Shown here in pieces: positions 46,871-54,751 of a stretch of 64,000 nucleotides of DNA. The DNA lies in contig CAZELU010000004.1 of the NCBI GenBank assembly GCA_964513215.1, positions 16,476 to 80,475 on the forward strand, read 5' to 3'. Position numbers and translations under genes: made by a program. Under the pieces are notes generated by a model. It saw only the letters and a program-made list of their open reading frames with translations, made no database searches and was not told the origin of the DNA. The DNA is from Casp-actino8 sp964513215. Lineage in GTDB: Bacteria; Actinomycetota; Acidimicrobiia; Acidimicrobiales; Ilumatobacteraceae. Every line of letters starts with the position of its first letter. The first letter of the stretch is position 1.

Positions 46871-48658
46871 ATGACCGAAGTCAACGTCGCCGTACCCAAG
46901 GTGTCACTCAACGGGTCGCCCGTCACGGGCGCCAAGGCCGATGCTTTGGTCGACGCACGCGTGACCGTGGAAACCGCCGCCCCGGCTCAGGCAATCCTTC
47001 GGTATCACGACCCGTTCTTCGAATTGCTCGAAGGGTCGTTCGCCAAGATCGGCGGCAAGGTCGAGGTCTCCTTCCCCGATGCAAAGGGCTCCGACGTCGT
47101 GGTGTTCAAGGGTGTCGTGGCGGCCATCGCCGCCGAGCAAGGTGCCGCTGATCGTCACGAACTGGTGATCACGGCCTACGACGCTTCGCAGCAGTTGGCC
47201 CACGGTCTCACCCCATTCACGTACAAGGAAATGACGATCGGCGACATCGTCGGCAAGATCGCGAAGCGAAACGGACTCAAGCCGAACACCACCATCACCG
47301 GCAAGAAGATGGAGTACTTCCTCCAACTCGACACCGACCACGCCGTCCTCGACGACCTCGCCATCCGAACCGGCGCCGAATGGTGGGTCGACGGCGACAA
47401 GTTGCACTTCACCAAGCGCACGTTGAAAGGCCCTATCAAATTGAAGTGGGGCACCACGCTGCAACGCTTCTCGGCTCGCTTCAGCGGTGCCGGACGAGTG
47501 GACGATGTGACCGTGCGCGGCTGGGATCCGGCCACTCAGAAATCGGTGAAGGGTGTGGCCAAGCGCACCGACGTATCGAGCACGAAGGTCGGCTTGAAGT
47601 TGAAGATGACCGATACTCGCTCCGGCGAAGCCAAGGCTCTCAAGGCCAAGAGCACCGTGACCGACATTCCTGTGAACGCCGCCGATGAAGCGAAGGCGAT
47701 CGCCGAAGCGATGCAGGCCGACTTGGCCGCGGGCGAACTTCACATCCGAGGCGAGGCGATCGGACAGCCGAAGATCACAGCCGGCGCGACAGTCGAAATC
47801 GAAGGTGCCGGGAAACAGTTGGCCGGCACCTTCGTGGTATCGCGAGTGGAGCACGTCTTCGGAATCGGCCGCCCCTTGATTTCGCGATTCGAAGGCGGTC
47901 GCCACGCCGGTGGCACCCTGGCCGATCAACTCGTGTCGGCTCAACGTGGATCGGTTCGGAACCGACGCCAGTTCGCTATCGGAACTGTCACCAACGTGAA
48001 GGATCCCGACAAGGCTGGTCGCGTCAAGGTGAAACTGCCCACCGTGTCCGATGCCGACGAGTCGGCGTGGGCCCGCGTGGTGTCACCCGGCGCCGGCAAC
48101 AAGCGCGGACTCCACCTCATGCCTGATGTGGGCGATGAAGTGTTGGTTGCGTTCATCGGCGGCGACTTCCGCAACCCGGTGGTTCTCGGTGGGATCTGGA
48201 GCAAGAAGAACGCTCCCCCCACGCCCGAACCCGTGAAGGGCGACAAGGTCAGCGAGCGTTCGCTCACGCTCGCTTCCGGCGCGAAATTGGTATTCACGGA
48301 GAACACCGACAAGTCGAAAGCAGTCGTGGCTCTCAAACACGCCGAAGCCGAGACCAGCCTGCAGTTCGACAAGGACGGCATCAAGCTCAACGCCAAGAAG
48401 GGCACCAAGATCAAGATCGCGGTGGGCGAAGCGTCCATCGAGATGCAAAGCGACGGGACCATCACCATCAAGGGTGGCGCGATCACCATCAAGGCCGACA
48501 AGAACCTCACGCTGCAGGGTCAGAAAGTCACGGTGAAGGGTGCCACCGGCGCCGTGGTCGACGGCGGTGGATCGAAGATCGACTTGAGCCCGGCCGCAGC
48601 AAAGGTGTCGTCGAGCGGTATCACCGAAATCAAGGGTTCATTGGTCAAGTTGAACTGA
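46871..48658 (+). CDS. VgrG-like central spike protein (Afp8-like)
   Basis: 595 residues. The N-terminal gpD/gp27-like hub (residues ~1-360: YHDPFFELLEGSFAKIGGKVEVSF, LAIRTGAEWWVDGDKLHFTKR) is followed by a gp5 OB fold (~365-445: IGTVTNVKDPDKAGRVKVKLPT, GDEVLVAFIGGDFRNPVVLGGIW) and a C-terminal beta-helix-like region of repeated strands (GTKIKIAVGEASIEMQSDGTITIKGG...). It should trimerise to pierce the target membrane. No PAAR tip gene follows, and no toxin domain is fused to the C-terminus. Confidence 0.94.
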   Translation: MTEVNVAVPKVSLNGSPVTGAKADALVDARVTVETAAPAQAILRYHDPFFELLEGSFAKIGGKVEVSFPDAKGSDVVVFKGVVAAIAAEQGAADRHELVITAYDASQQLAHGLTPFTYKEMTIGDIVGKIAKRNGLKPNTTITGKKMEYFLQLDTDHAVLDDLAIRTGAEWWVDGDKLHFTKRTLKGPIKLKWGTTLQRFSARFSGAGRVDDVTVRGWDPATQKSVKGVAKRTDVSSTKVGLKLKMTDTRSGEAKALKAKSTVTDIPVNAADEAKAIAEAMQADLAAGELHIRGEAIGQPKITAGATVEIEGAGKQLAGTFVVSRVEHVFGIGRPLISRFEGGRHAGGTLADQLVSAQRGSVRNRRQFAIGTVTNVKDPDKAGRVKVKLPTVSDADESAWARVVSPGAGNKRGLHLMPDVGDEVLVAFIGGDFRNPVVLGGIWSKKNAPPTPEPVKGDKVSERSLTLASGAKLVFTENTDKSKAVVALKHAEAETSLQFDKDGIKLNAKKGTKIKIAVGEASIEMQSDGTITIKGGAITIKADKNLTLQGQKVTVKGATGAVVDGGGSKIDLSPAAAKVSSSGITEIKGSLVKLN

Positions 48659-48687
48659 TCGAGACGAGAGAACGAAGGAGGCGAAAC

Positions 48688-49089
48688 ATGAGTGATGACT
48701 TCATCGGGCGGGGATTCCCCTTCCCCATGCGAATCAACGAGCGAGGATCCTTGGATCTCGTCGGCGGCATCGAGGAACTCGAGCGGTCGATGACGGTGAT
48801 CATCTCGACGGCACCCGGCGAAAGGCCGTTCCGCCCCCGTTTCGGCTGCCAGATCTGGGAGCTCATGTTCGAGCCGATCAACACCAACACCATGGGCCTC
48901 ATGGAGATGTACGTCGAAGAGGCTCTGCGCATGTGGGAGCCCCGCGTCGACGTCGACGAAATCCTGGTCGAGCCGGGCGAACAAGACGGAGCCGTGATGA
49001 TCACCGTCAACTACACCGTGCGCGCCACCAACGACAGTCGCAACCTCGTCTATCCCTTCTACACCATTCCACCGGAGGATGAATCGTGA
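48688..49089 (+). CDS. gp25-like baseplate wedge protein (Afp9-like)
   Basis: 133 residues. The gp25/W family links the sheath to the baseplate and primes sheath assembly. Typical segments: DFIGRGFPFPMRINERGSLDLVGG, LERSMTVIISTAPGERPFRPRFGC with the EPR/FRPxFG-type motif, and YVEEALRMWEPRVDVDEILVEP. ATG 48688 follows an AAGGAGG ribosome-binding sequence. Its end overlaps the gp6-like gene by GTGA. Confidence 0.93.
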   Translation: MSDDFIGRGFPFPMRINERGSLDLVGGIEELERSMTVIISTAPGERPFRPRFGCQIWELMFEPINTNTMGLMEMYVEEALRMWEPRVDVDEILVEPGEQDGAVMITVNYTVRATNDSRNLVYPFYTIPPEDES

Positions 49090-51041
49090 GCTTCCCGCGT
49101 CCCGATCTCGACGATCGCCGCTTCCAAGACCTCGTCGACGAGGCCAAGCGGATGATCCCCAAGTTCCTCCCCGAGTGGACGAACCACAACGTGTCCGATC
49201 CTGGCGTCGCGCTCATCGAGTTGTTCGCGTGGATGACCGAGTTGACGCTCTATCGCCTCAACCGTGTTCCCGACCGGATCTACACGTCGTTCCTCGATCT
49301 GGTGGGAATCAGCCCCTATCCGGCCGCAGCAGCGCGGGCCGACGTCGCATTCGTGTTCTCCACCGTCCCGGAAGAGACCGTGATCGTGCCTGCCGGCAGC
49401 GAGGTGTCGACCACCGGCGACGACCCGGTGGTGTTCTCGACACTCGTCGATCTCACCGTCCTTCAACCGAACGTCGCGTACACCTGGACTCTCGCCAGTG
49501 ATGGGTCGGGCCAGCCCGACGAAGGCCGCATCAAAGACGTTCAGCAAGACCTCGTACTCGAGAACGAAGTCGTGCGCGTCTTCGCCAGCGACCCGGTCGA
49601 ACCGGGTGATGCGTTCTACATCGGTTTCCGGGATCCGCTCGGCGGGTACATGTTGCGTGTCGATGTGGAAGCCGATGTGGAAGGCATCGGCGTCAACCCC
49701 AATGACCCACCGCTCACGTGGGAGGTCTGGACGAGCGAAGGCTGGCTGGCCTGCACAATCCAGAGCGACACCACCGGCGGGCTCAACCGAAACGGGAGTA
49801 TCCATCTCATCGTTCCATCCGGCCACCTGCCGCTCACCGTGGGTGTCGAGCGCGCGTACTGGCTCCGCCTACGACTTCTCGCCCCGGGGCCCGATCAGGC
49901 TCCGTACCGCACGTCGCCACTCATTCGCACCGTTCAAGTGCACGCCGTGGGTGGCACCGTGGGTGCCGAGCACGCCGAGCCGTTCGGGGAAGAATTCATC
50001 GGAGTGGCATCGGGTCTGCCCGGTCAATCCTTCCCGATTCAGACGTCGCCGATCCTTCCGCGACGCTCGAACGAGCGAGTCGAGTTGCGCTTCGCCGAGG
50101 TCAACGAACCCTGGACCGAAGTCCCCAATTTCTCGCGTTCCAACGAGAACGATCGACACTTCACGTGGGACAGCGTGTCGGGAATGGTGTCGTTCGGTCC
50201 GCGTGTTCGCCAGCCCGATGGCCGCTTCGTGCAATACGGAGCGATCCCACCAGCCGGGGCTGCGGTGTGGGTCACCGGCTACCGCCGCGGTGGCGGTGCT
50301 CGCGGCAACGTGGGCCCCGGGTCGCTCTCGGTTCTGCGGTCGGCCGTTCCGTACGTCGATCGCGTGACCAATCCCCGCCCGGCCACCGGTGGCATCGACG
50401 CCGAAACGCTCGACAACGCAAAAGTGCGCGCGCCGCTCACCCTCGTGTCGGGTGGCCGCGCGGTGACCGCCGGCGACCACGAACGACTCGCTCTCGAAGC
50501 CACCCCGCGCGTCAGTCGCGCGCTCTGCGTTCCGCCGACCGAAGTCGGTCAGCCGACGCGTCTCTTGATCGTTCCCGACCCGGGCCGACCCGCCGATGCG
50601 GTTCAGATCGACGACATGGCACTCGACGACGAGTTGTTTGCTCAGTTGAGCGAGTTCCTCGAACCTCGCCGATTGGTCGGCACGTCGCTCGAGCTCGGCA
50701 CTCCGAAGTACCTCGGCGTCTCTGTGGCCGCCGCCGTGCGCATTCTCCCCGGACGCGCACCGGCCGCCGTGAAGCAACGCTGCCTCGACGCCATCGCCAC
50801 CTACCTGTCGCCGACACAGGGGGGACCCAACGGAGACGGTTGGCCCTTCGGACTCGACCTCACGTCGGGTGCCGTTGCCAACGTGCTCGGCGAAGTGGCT
50901 GGTGTCGAACAAGTGGAGGAGGTCATCTTGTTCGAGGCCGACCTGCGCAACGAGCGCCGTGTCGGACCGGGCGCCGACACCATTCGCCTCGAACAGCACG
51001 GTCTGCCGTTGTCGTACAAACCACAGGTGGTGGTGCGATGA
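49086..51041 (+). CDS. Baseplate J / gp6-like wedge protein (Afp11-like)
   Basis: 651 residues. The N-terminal motif FLPEWTNHNVSDPGVALIELFAWMTELTLYRLNRVPD is characteristic of eCIS gp6-like proteins; the baseplate-J core lies in the second half (RGNVGPGSLSVLRSAVPYVDRVTNPRPATGGIDAET, RAVTAGDHERLALEATPRVSRALC). Residues ~110-330 form a large beta-rich insertion. It forms the wedge ring around the hub. GTG 49086 and the ATGA end couple it to both neighbours. Confidence 0.92.
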   Translation: MSFPRPDLDDRRFQDLVDEAKRMIPKFLPEWTNHNVSDPGVALIELFAWMTELTLYRLNRVPDRIYTSFLDLVGISPYPAAAARADVAFVFSTVPEETVIVPAGSEVSTTGDDPVVFSTLVDLTVLQPNVAYTWTLASDGSGQPDEGRIKDVQQDLVLENEVVRVFASDPVEPGDAFYIGFRDPLGGYMLRVDVEADVEGIGVNPNDPPLTWEVWTSEGWLACTIQSDTTGGLNRNGSIHLIVPSGHLPLTVGVERAYWLRLRLLAPGPDQAPYRTSPLIRTVQVHAVGGTVGAEHAEPFGEEFIGVASGLPGQSFPIQTSPILPRRSNERVELRFAEVNEPWTEVPNFSRSNENDRHFTWDSVSGMVSFGPRVRQPDGRFVQYGAIPPAGAAVWVTGYRRGGGARGNVGPGSLSVLRSAVPYVDRVTNPRPATGGIDAETLDNAKVRAPLTLVSGGRAVTAGDHERLALEATPRVSRALCVPPTEVGQPTRLLIVPDPGRPADAVQIDDMALDDELFAQLSEFLEPRRLVGTSLELGTPKYLGVSVAAAVRILPGRAPAAVKQRCLDAIATYLSPTQGGPNGDGWPFGLDLTSGAVANVLGEVAGVEQVEEVILFEADLRNERRVGPGADTIRLEQHGLPLSYKPQVVVR

Positions 51042-51559
51042 GTCGCCAAGAGGGCTGGCTCGTCCGCCGACTTCCCGTCGGCATGCAGGACGACTGGGTG
51101 ATGGCTCGGCTTCTCACCATCCTCGAGAACGTGGCCGAGACGGTTCAAGTACAGGCCGACCAGATTCCGCTGTTGGCCGACCCGACCGTCACACCCGATG
51201 CACTGCTCTCGTGGCTGGGCCGGTTCGTGGACGCACCCGACACCGAAACCCTGCCCTCGGCCGAACGTCGCGATCTCCTGGCCCAGGTCGGTTCGTTGAT
51301 CCTCCGCAAGGGCACTCAGCACCACCTCGAGACGCTCGTCCGCCCGTTCGTGAGCGAGCCACTCGAAATCGTCGACGACGGCGGGATCTATCGGGAGGGC
51401 GAGGCTCGGCCGACCTCGGGCAAGGTCACGGTTCGGACCGCCGGCATCACCCACGGCACCCCCTCCGACCTGCTGAAATTGGTTCGGAGCATCACACCGG
51501 CGCATTGCCTCGTCGAGGTCGAGGTAGCCGGCGAGCTCGTCACGGCGGAGGAACGATGA
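51038..51559 (+). CDS. Phage tail protein I-like baseplate protein (gpI/gp7 region)
   Basis: 173 residues from ATG 51038. It matches the P2 gpI-type family used in eCIS baseplates: YLLRRLP-like LVRRLPVGMQDDWVMARLLTILE, ETVQVQADQIPLLADP, TPDALLSWLGRFVDAP and RRDLLAQVGSLILRKGTQHHLETLVRPF, which is the diagnostic eCIS segment. The C-terminal half is a small beta domain. It is considerably shorter than Afp12. It overlaps both neighbours by ATGA. Confidence 0.88.
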   Translation: MSRQEGWLVRRLPVGMQDDWVMARLLTILENVAETVQVQADQIPLLADPTVTPDALLSWLGRFVDAPDTETLPSAERRDLLAQVGSLILRKGTQHHLETLVRPFVSEPLEIVDDGGIYREGEARPTSGKVTVRTAGITHGTPSDLLKLVRSITPAHCLVEVEVAGELVTAEER

Positions 51560-51993
51560 GCAGGATCCTGTGTCCCAACTGCGGGACCGAGAACGACGAC
51601 CCGCAGGGCGCTCGTGTCTCGACGGCCTTCTGCCCCACCTGCGACTTTCCGCTCTTCTTCCAACGGGGCGTGGCACACCATGTCGACGACGATGTGGAAA
51701 CGGCCCGCAATCGACTACCCGGGGTGGCTGGCATCGATCGTCGGGCGTGGATCCCCTGTCCGGCCTGTGGCGAACTCAATCCCCGTGACGGCGAGAACTG
51801 CCTGCGTTGTGGCGCATCTCTGGCCCCGCCGGTACCAGAAGAAGAACCCATTCCCGAGGGTGCCATCGTCGTCATTCGCGAAGTGTTGGTCCCCGCTGAG
51901 CCCGAGCGTCGTTGGCCGTGGATGATCCTCTGCGGCGCCGTCGGCTCGGCTGTCACCGTTGTCGTCTATCTCTTGGCCACCTGGATCTGGTGA
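51556..51993 (+). CDS. Double zinc-ribbon protein with C-terminal membrane anchor
   Basis: 145 residues. Two zinc ribbons: CPNCGTEN...FCPTCDFPLFF (residues 6-36) and CPACGELNPRDGENCLRCGASL (~72-93). A Pro/Glu-rich linker follows, then VVIREVLVPAEPERR and a single C-terminal transmembrane helix WMILCGAVGSAVTVVVYLLATWIW. With no N-terminal signal, the ribbons should face the cytoplasm. It sits between baseplate and cap genes with ATGA and 4-nt spacing, so it probably tethers CIS parts to the membrane. The function is inferred from context only. Confidence 0.8.
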   Translation: MSRILCPNCGTENDDPQGARVSTAFCPTCDFPLFFQRGVAHHVDDDVETARNRLPGVAGIDRRAWIPCPACGELNPRDGENCLRCGASLAPPVPEEEPIPEGAIVVIREVLVPAEPERRWPWMILCGAVGSAVTVVVYLLATWIW

Positions 51994-51997
51994 CGCG

Positions 51998-52627
51998 ATG
52001 CTCCACTTGCTCGACGACACCATCGAGGCTCATCTGCGCAAGGTCGTTCCGCTCGACAAGTCGATCGCGGTCTCTTTCGCGATACCCGATCGTGAGTGGA
52101 GCACCGGACTCACCCGCCCCACGGTGAACGCTCACCTCTGGGACATCCGTCGCGAAGACAAACGCAGTGTGGGTGGCGTCGAGCTCGTGAGCGACGGCGA
52201 CAAGAAGACACGTCGACTCACTCTTCCGAGAATTCGCGTGAGTTACTTCATCACCACCTGGACTGGCGACCTACGCGACGAGCACGTTCTCCTCGGTCGC
52301 CTTCTGCAGGGCCTGTTGCGCTCGCGTCGCCTCGACCCCGAGGTGATTCCTCCTGAGTTCTCGTCGTTGGGCGCACCCCTCGAGATTTCGGTGGGTGCAT
52401 CCGAAACGAGCGTCGCACGGGAGTTCTGGGGCGCGATCGATGGTCGCTATCGACCCGGAATCGACTTGCAGATCGTGATGCCCGTCGATGTCGGCCTCGG
52501 CACCCAGGCCGGCCCGCCCACCGAAGTCATCGATGTCCGCACGTCCGACGTCAATCAGCCATCACGGCAATCCGAACGCGTTCGCTCGTACGTCGAAGAG
52601 CGGCCGAACGGGAGCAGTTCGGGATGA
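51998..52627 (+). CDS. DUF4255 tube-cap/terminator protein (Afp16/Pvc16-like)
   Basis: 209 residues from ATG 51998. The family signature is at the N-terminus: MLHLLDDTIEAHLRKVVP, VNAHLWDIRREDKRS, LPRIRVSYFITTWTGDLRDEHVLLGRLLQGLLR. In Afp and PVC this protein caps the tube and ends sheath polymerisation. The C-terminal 50 residues are polar and variable. It overlaps the first membrane-fibre gene by ATGA. Confidence 0.9.
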   Translation: MLHLLDDTIEAHLRKVVPLDKSIAVSFAIPDREWSTGLTRPTVNAHLWDIRREDKRSVGGVELVSDGDKKTRRLTLPRIRVSYFITTWTGDLRDEHVLLGRLLQGLLRSRRLDPEVIPPEFSSLGAPLEISVGASETSVAREFWGAIDGRYRPGIDLQIVMPVDVGLGTQAGPPTEVIDVRTSDVNQPSRQSERVRSYVEERPNGSSSG

Positions 52628-54735
52628 GAGCTCGTCTCACCGCTCAGCAGTACGGCGCCTTCGTGGGCGTTCCCTTCGAGATCATCGTCCAAGTCCAGAA
52701 CGACGAGGAGACGATCAAGGAGGTGTTCGCCCGTCCGGCGTTCATTCCGACCGAGGCGTATTCGTCACGTCCACTCGTCGTATCGCTGTTCCCCGGTGAG
52801 ACCGCCGACATCCAACTCGAAATCACGCTGCCCCGCGAGACACCGGCCGGGCTGTATCAACTCCCGATCGAGATCAACGACGAAAACGGTCAGGTCGGCT
52901 CGCTCACGGCCAACATCCAAGTTGCACCGCACGACGAACTGTCGGTCTCGATCGCCCCCAAGGTCGTTCTCGGAGGCGCCCAGACGTCGTTCATCGTCAC
53001 GGCCACGAACCGTGGCAACCGACCGACTGGTGTCAGCGTCACCGCTGGCGACACCGACCGTGCCCTCAAGTACGTGATCGAACCCAAGCGCGCGCAACTC
53101 GAGGGCGGACAAGCGCTCGCCTTCCGCGTCAACGCCAAGGGCAAGCGTCCCCTCACCGGCAATCCGGTCCCGCGCGCCATTCAGATCGACGTGACCACCC
53201 GCTCGTCCACCGAGAGCGACACCGTCACGTTCACACAGAAGCCGCGCTTGAGCCGTGGCCTTCTCACCGCGGCCGTCCTTCTCTCCATCATCGTCATTTG
53301 GGCATTGGTGTTCTCCGCTGGCTTCCGCGCCGCGCTGGCCGGACAACAGGCGAAGAAGGCGGTGTCCACATCGTGGATCGAAGGCGCCAAACCAGACCCA
53401 TCGGTCTCGATCGGATCGATTCAGGCCAAGATCGTCGCCACATCAGACGGCCGACCACTGCCACGACTCATCCTCACGGCCACTCCCATCGACAGCGGAC
53501 GCCCACCGATCGCTGGCTCGAGCGATCAGGACGGTGTGGTGCTCCTCGCCGGGCTCGCTCCGGGTCGCTACGACCTCGAGGTCTCAGGAGCGGGATACAA
53601 ATCGAAGAAGGTCCCCTTCGATCAGCGCGTGGTGCCAGCCGACGATCCGATCGTTCTCGACGACATTCAGATCGAGGGCGAACCTGCATCGATCAGCGGT
53701 GCGATCTCCGGTGGAGATCCGCCTCCGATCACGACGATCGAAGCACGACTCTTGATCAACGATTCGCCGTCCGACACGGTGGTCAAGGCCGAGTCGGACG
53801 CCAGTGGTTCGTTCACCATCGAGGGACTCGCCTCGCCCGGTCGCTATCGACTCACGTTCAACGCGCCCGGCTTCGAACCCCTGCAGTTGTTCCAGGAGGT
53901 GTCAGCGGGCGAGGCCGTCGCGATTCCGACGGTCAAGTTGCAAGCCGGACCGGGTTCGATCACCGGCCTCGTCGTCGACCAGACCGGAACACCGCTCGGT
54001 GGTGTCGCGATCACCGCGACGGCTGGTTCAGATGCCGTGTCGTCCACGACTCCCACCACTGGCACCGATGTCGGAACCTTCGTACTCGGTGAACTCCGGT
54101 CACCAGCCACCTACCTCGTGCAGATCTCCCTCGAGGGATACGGCACACAGACGCTCACCGTGAAGGTGGGCCCGGGCGAAGCCGTCGTTCTTCCCAACAG
54201 CATCGTTCTCAGCCGTGGCACCGGAGTGGTGCGCGGTGCAGTCAAGGACAACAAGGGTGTTGTCCTCGGAGGCGTGGCCATCACCGCGAGCAATGGTGCC
54301 GTCGTCGGTCAGACGATCTCGGTCGACGCCGGTGGTGCGTATTCGCTCTCCGGACTCCCCGCTCCGGGCAACTACGTGTTGACCTTCAGCAAGGAGGGCT
54401 ACATCACCGAGACCGTGGCCGTGTCGCTGAACGCCGCGAGTGGAGCCGCCACGGTCAATGTCACTCTCGACCGCGCATTGAGTTCGGTCACCGGAGTCGT
54501 TCGATCGACCGGCACCACACCTCTGCCTGGCGTCACGATCGTGGCGACCAACGGCGATGCCTCACTCGCCACCCTCTCAACCGACCCGTCAGGCGCGTTC
54601 CGCCTCGACAATTTGTTCGCCGGCTGGTGGACGTTCACCTTCTCGCTCACCGGCTACGCGGACAACGTCGTGCTCGTCCAGGTGACGACCGTCGACCAAG
54701 ACCTCGGCACGGTGACGATGAGGCTGTCGTCCTGA
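52624..54735 (+). CDS. Single-pass membrane protein with CarboxypepD_reg-like repeats (703 aa)
   Basis: Residues 1-205 hold two beta-sandwich domains that end in VTFTQKPRLSRG; the transmembrane helix is at ~212-232 (LLTAAVLLSIIVIWALVF). Basic residues just before it (KPRLSR) predict N-in/C-out. Residues ~250-703 contain about five CarboxypepD_reg/Cna-B-like units, each with a G-x-V start, a turn of the DQDG or DASG type and GL..PG.Y (LLAGLAPGRYDLEVSGAGY, IEGLASPGRYRLTFNAPGF, LSGLPAPGNYVLTFSKEGY). No protease or cell-wall sorting motif was found. Paralogue of the next two genes; coupled to the cap gene. Confidence 0.85.
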   Translation: MRARLTAQQYGAFVGVPFEIIVQVQNDEETIKEVFARPAFIPTEAYSSRPLVVSLFPGETADIQLEITLPRETPAGLYQLPIEINDENGQVGSLTANIQVAPHDELSVSIAPKVVLGGAQTSFIVTATNRGNRPTGVSVTAGDTDRALKYVIEPKRAQLEGGQALAFRVNAKGKRPLTGNPVPRAIQIDVTTRSSTESDTVTFTQKPRLSRGLLTAAVLLSIIVIWALVFSAGFRAALAGQQAKKAVSTSWIEGAKPDPSVSIGSIQAKIVATSDGRPLPRLILTATPIDSGRPPIAGSSDQDGVVLLAGLAPGRYDLEVSGAGYKSKKVPFDQRVVPADDPIVLDDIQIEGEPASISGAISGGDPPPITTIEARLLINDSPSDTVVKAESDASGSFTIEGLASPGRYRLTFNAPGFEPLQLFQEVSAGEAVAIPTVKLQAGPGSITGLVVDQTGTPLGGVAITATAGSDAVSSTTPTTGTDVGTFVLGELRSPATYLVQISLEGYGTQTLTVKVGPGEAVVLPNSIVLSRGTGVVRGAVKDNKGVVLGGVAITASNGAVVGQTISVDAGGAYSLSGLPAPGNYVLTFSKEGYITETVAVSLNAASGAATVNVTLDRALSSVTGVVRSTGTTPLPGVTIVATNGDASLATLSTDPSGAFRLDNLFAGWWTFTFSLTGYADNVVLVQVTTVDQDLGTVTMRLSS

Positions 54736-54751
54736 TGAGGCTGGTGCCCTA

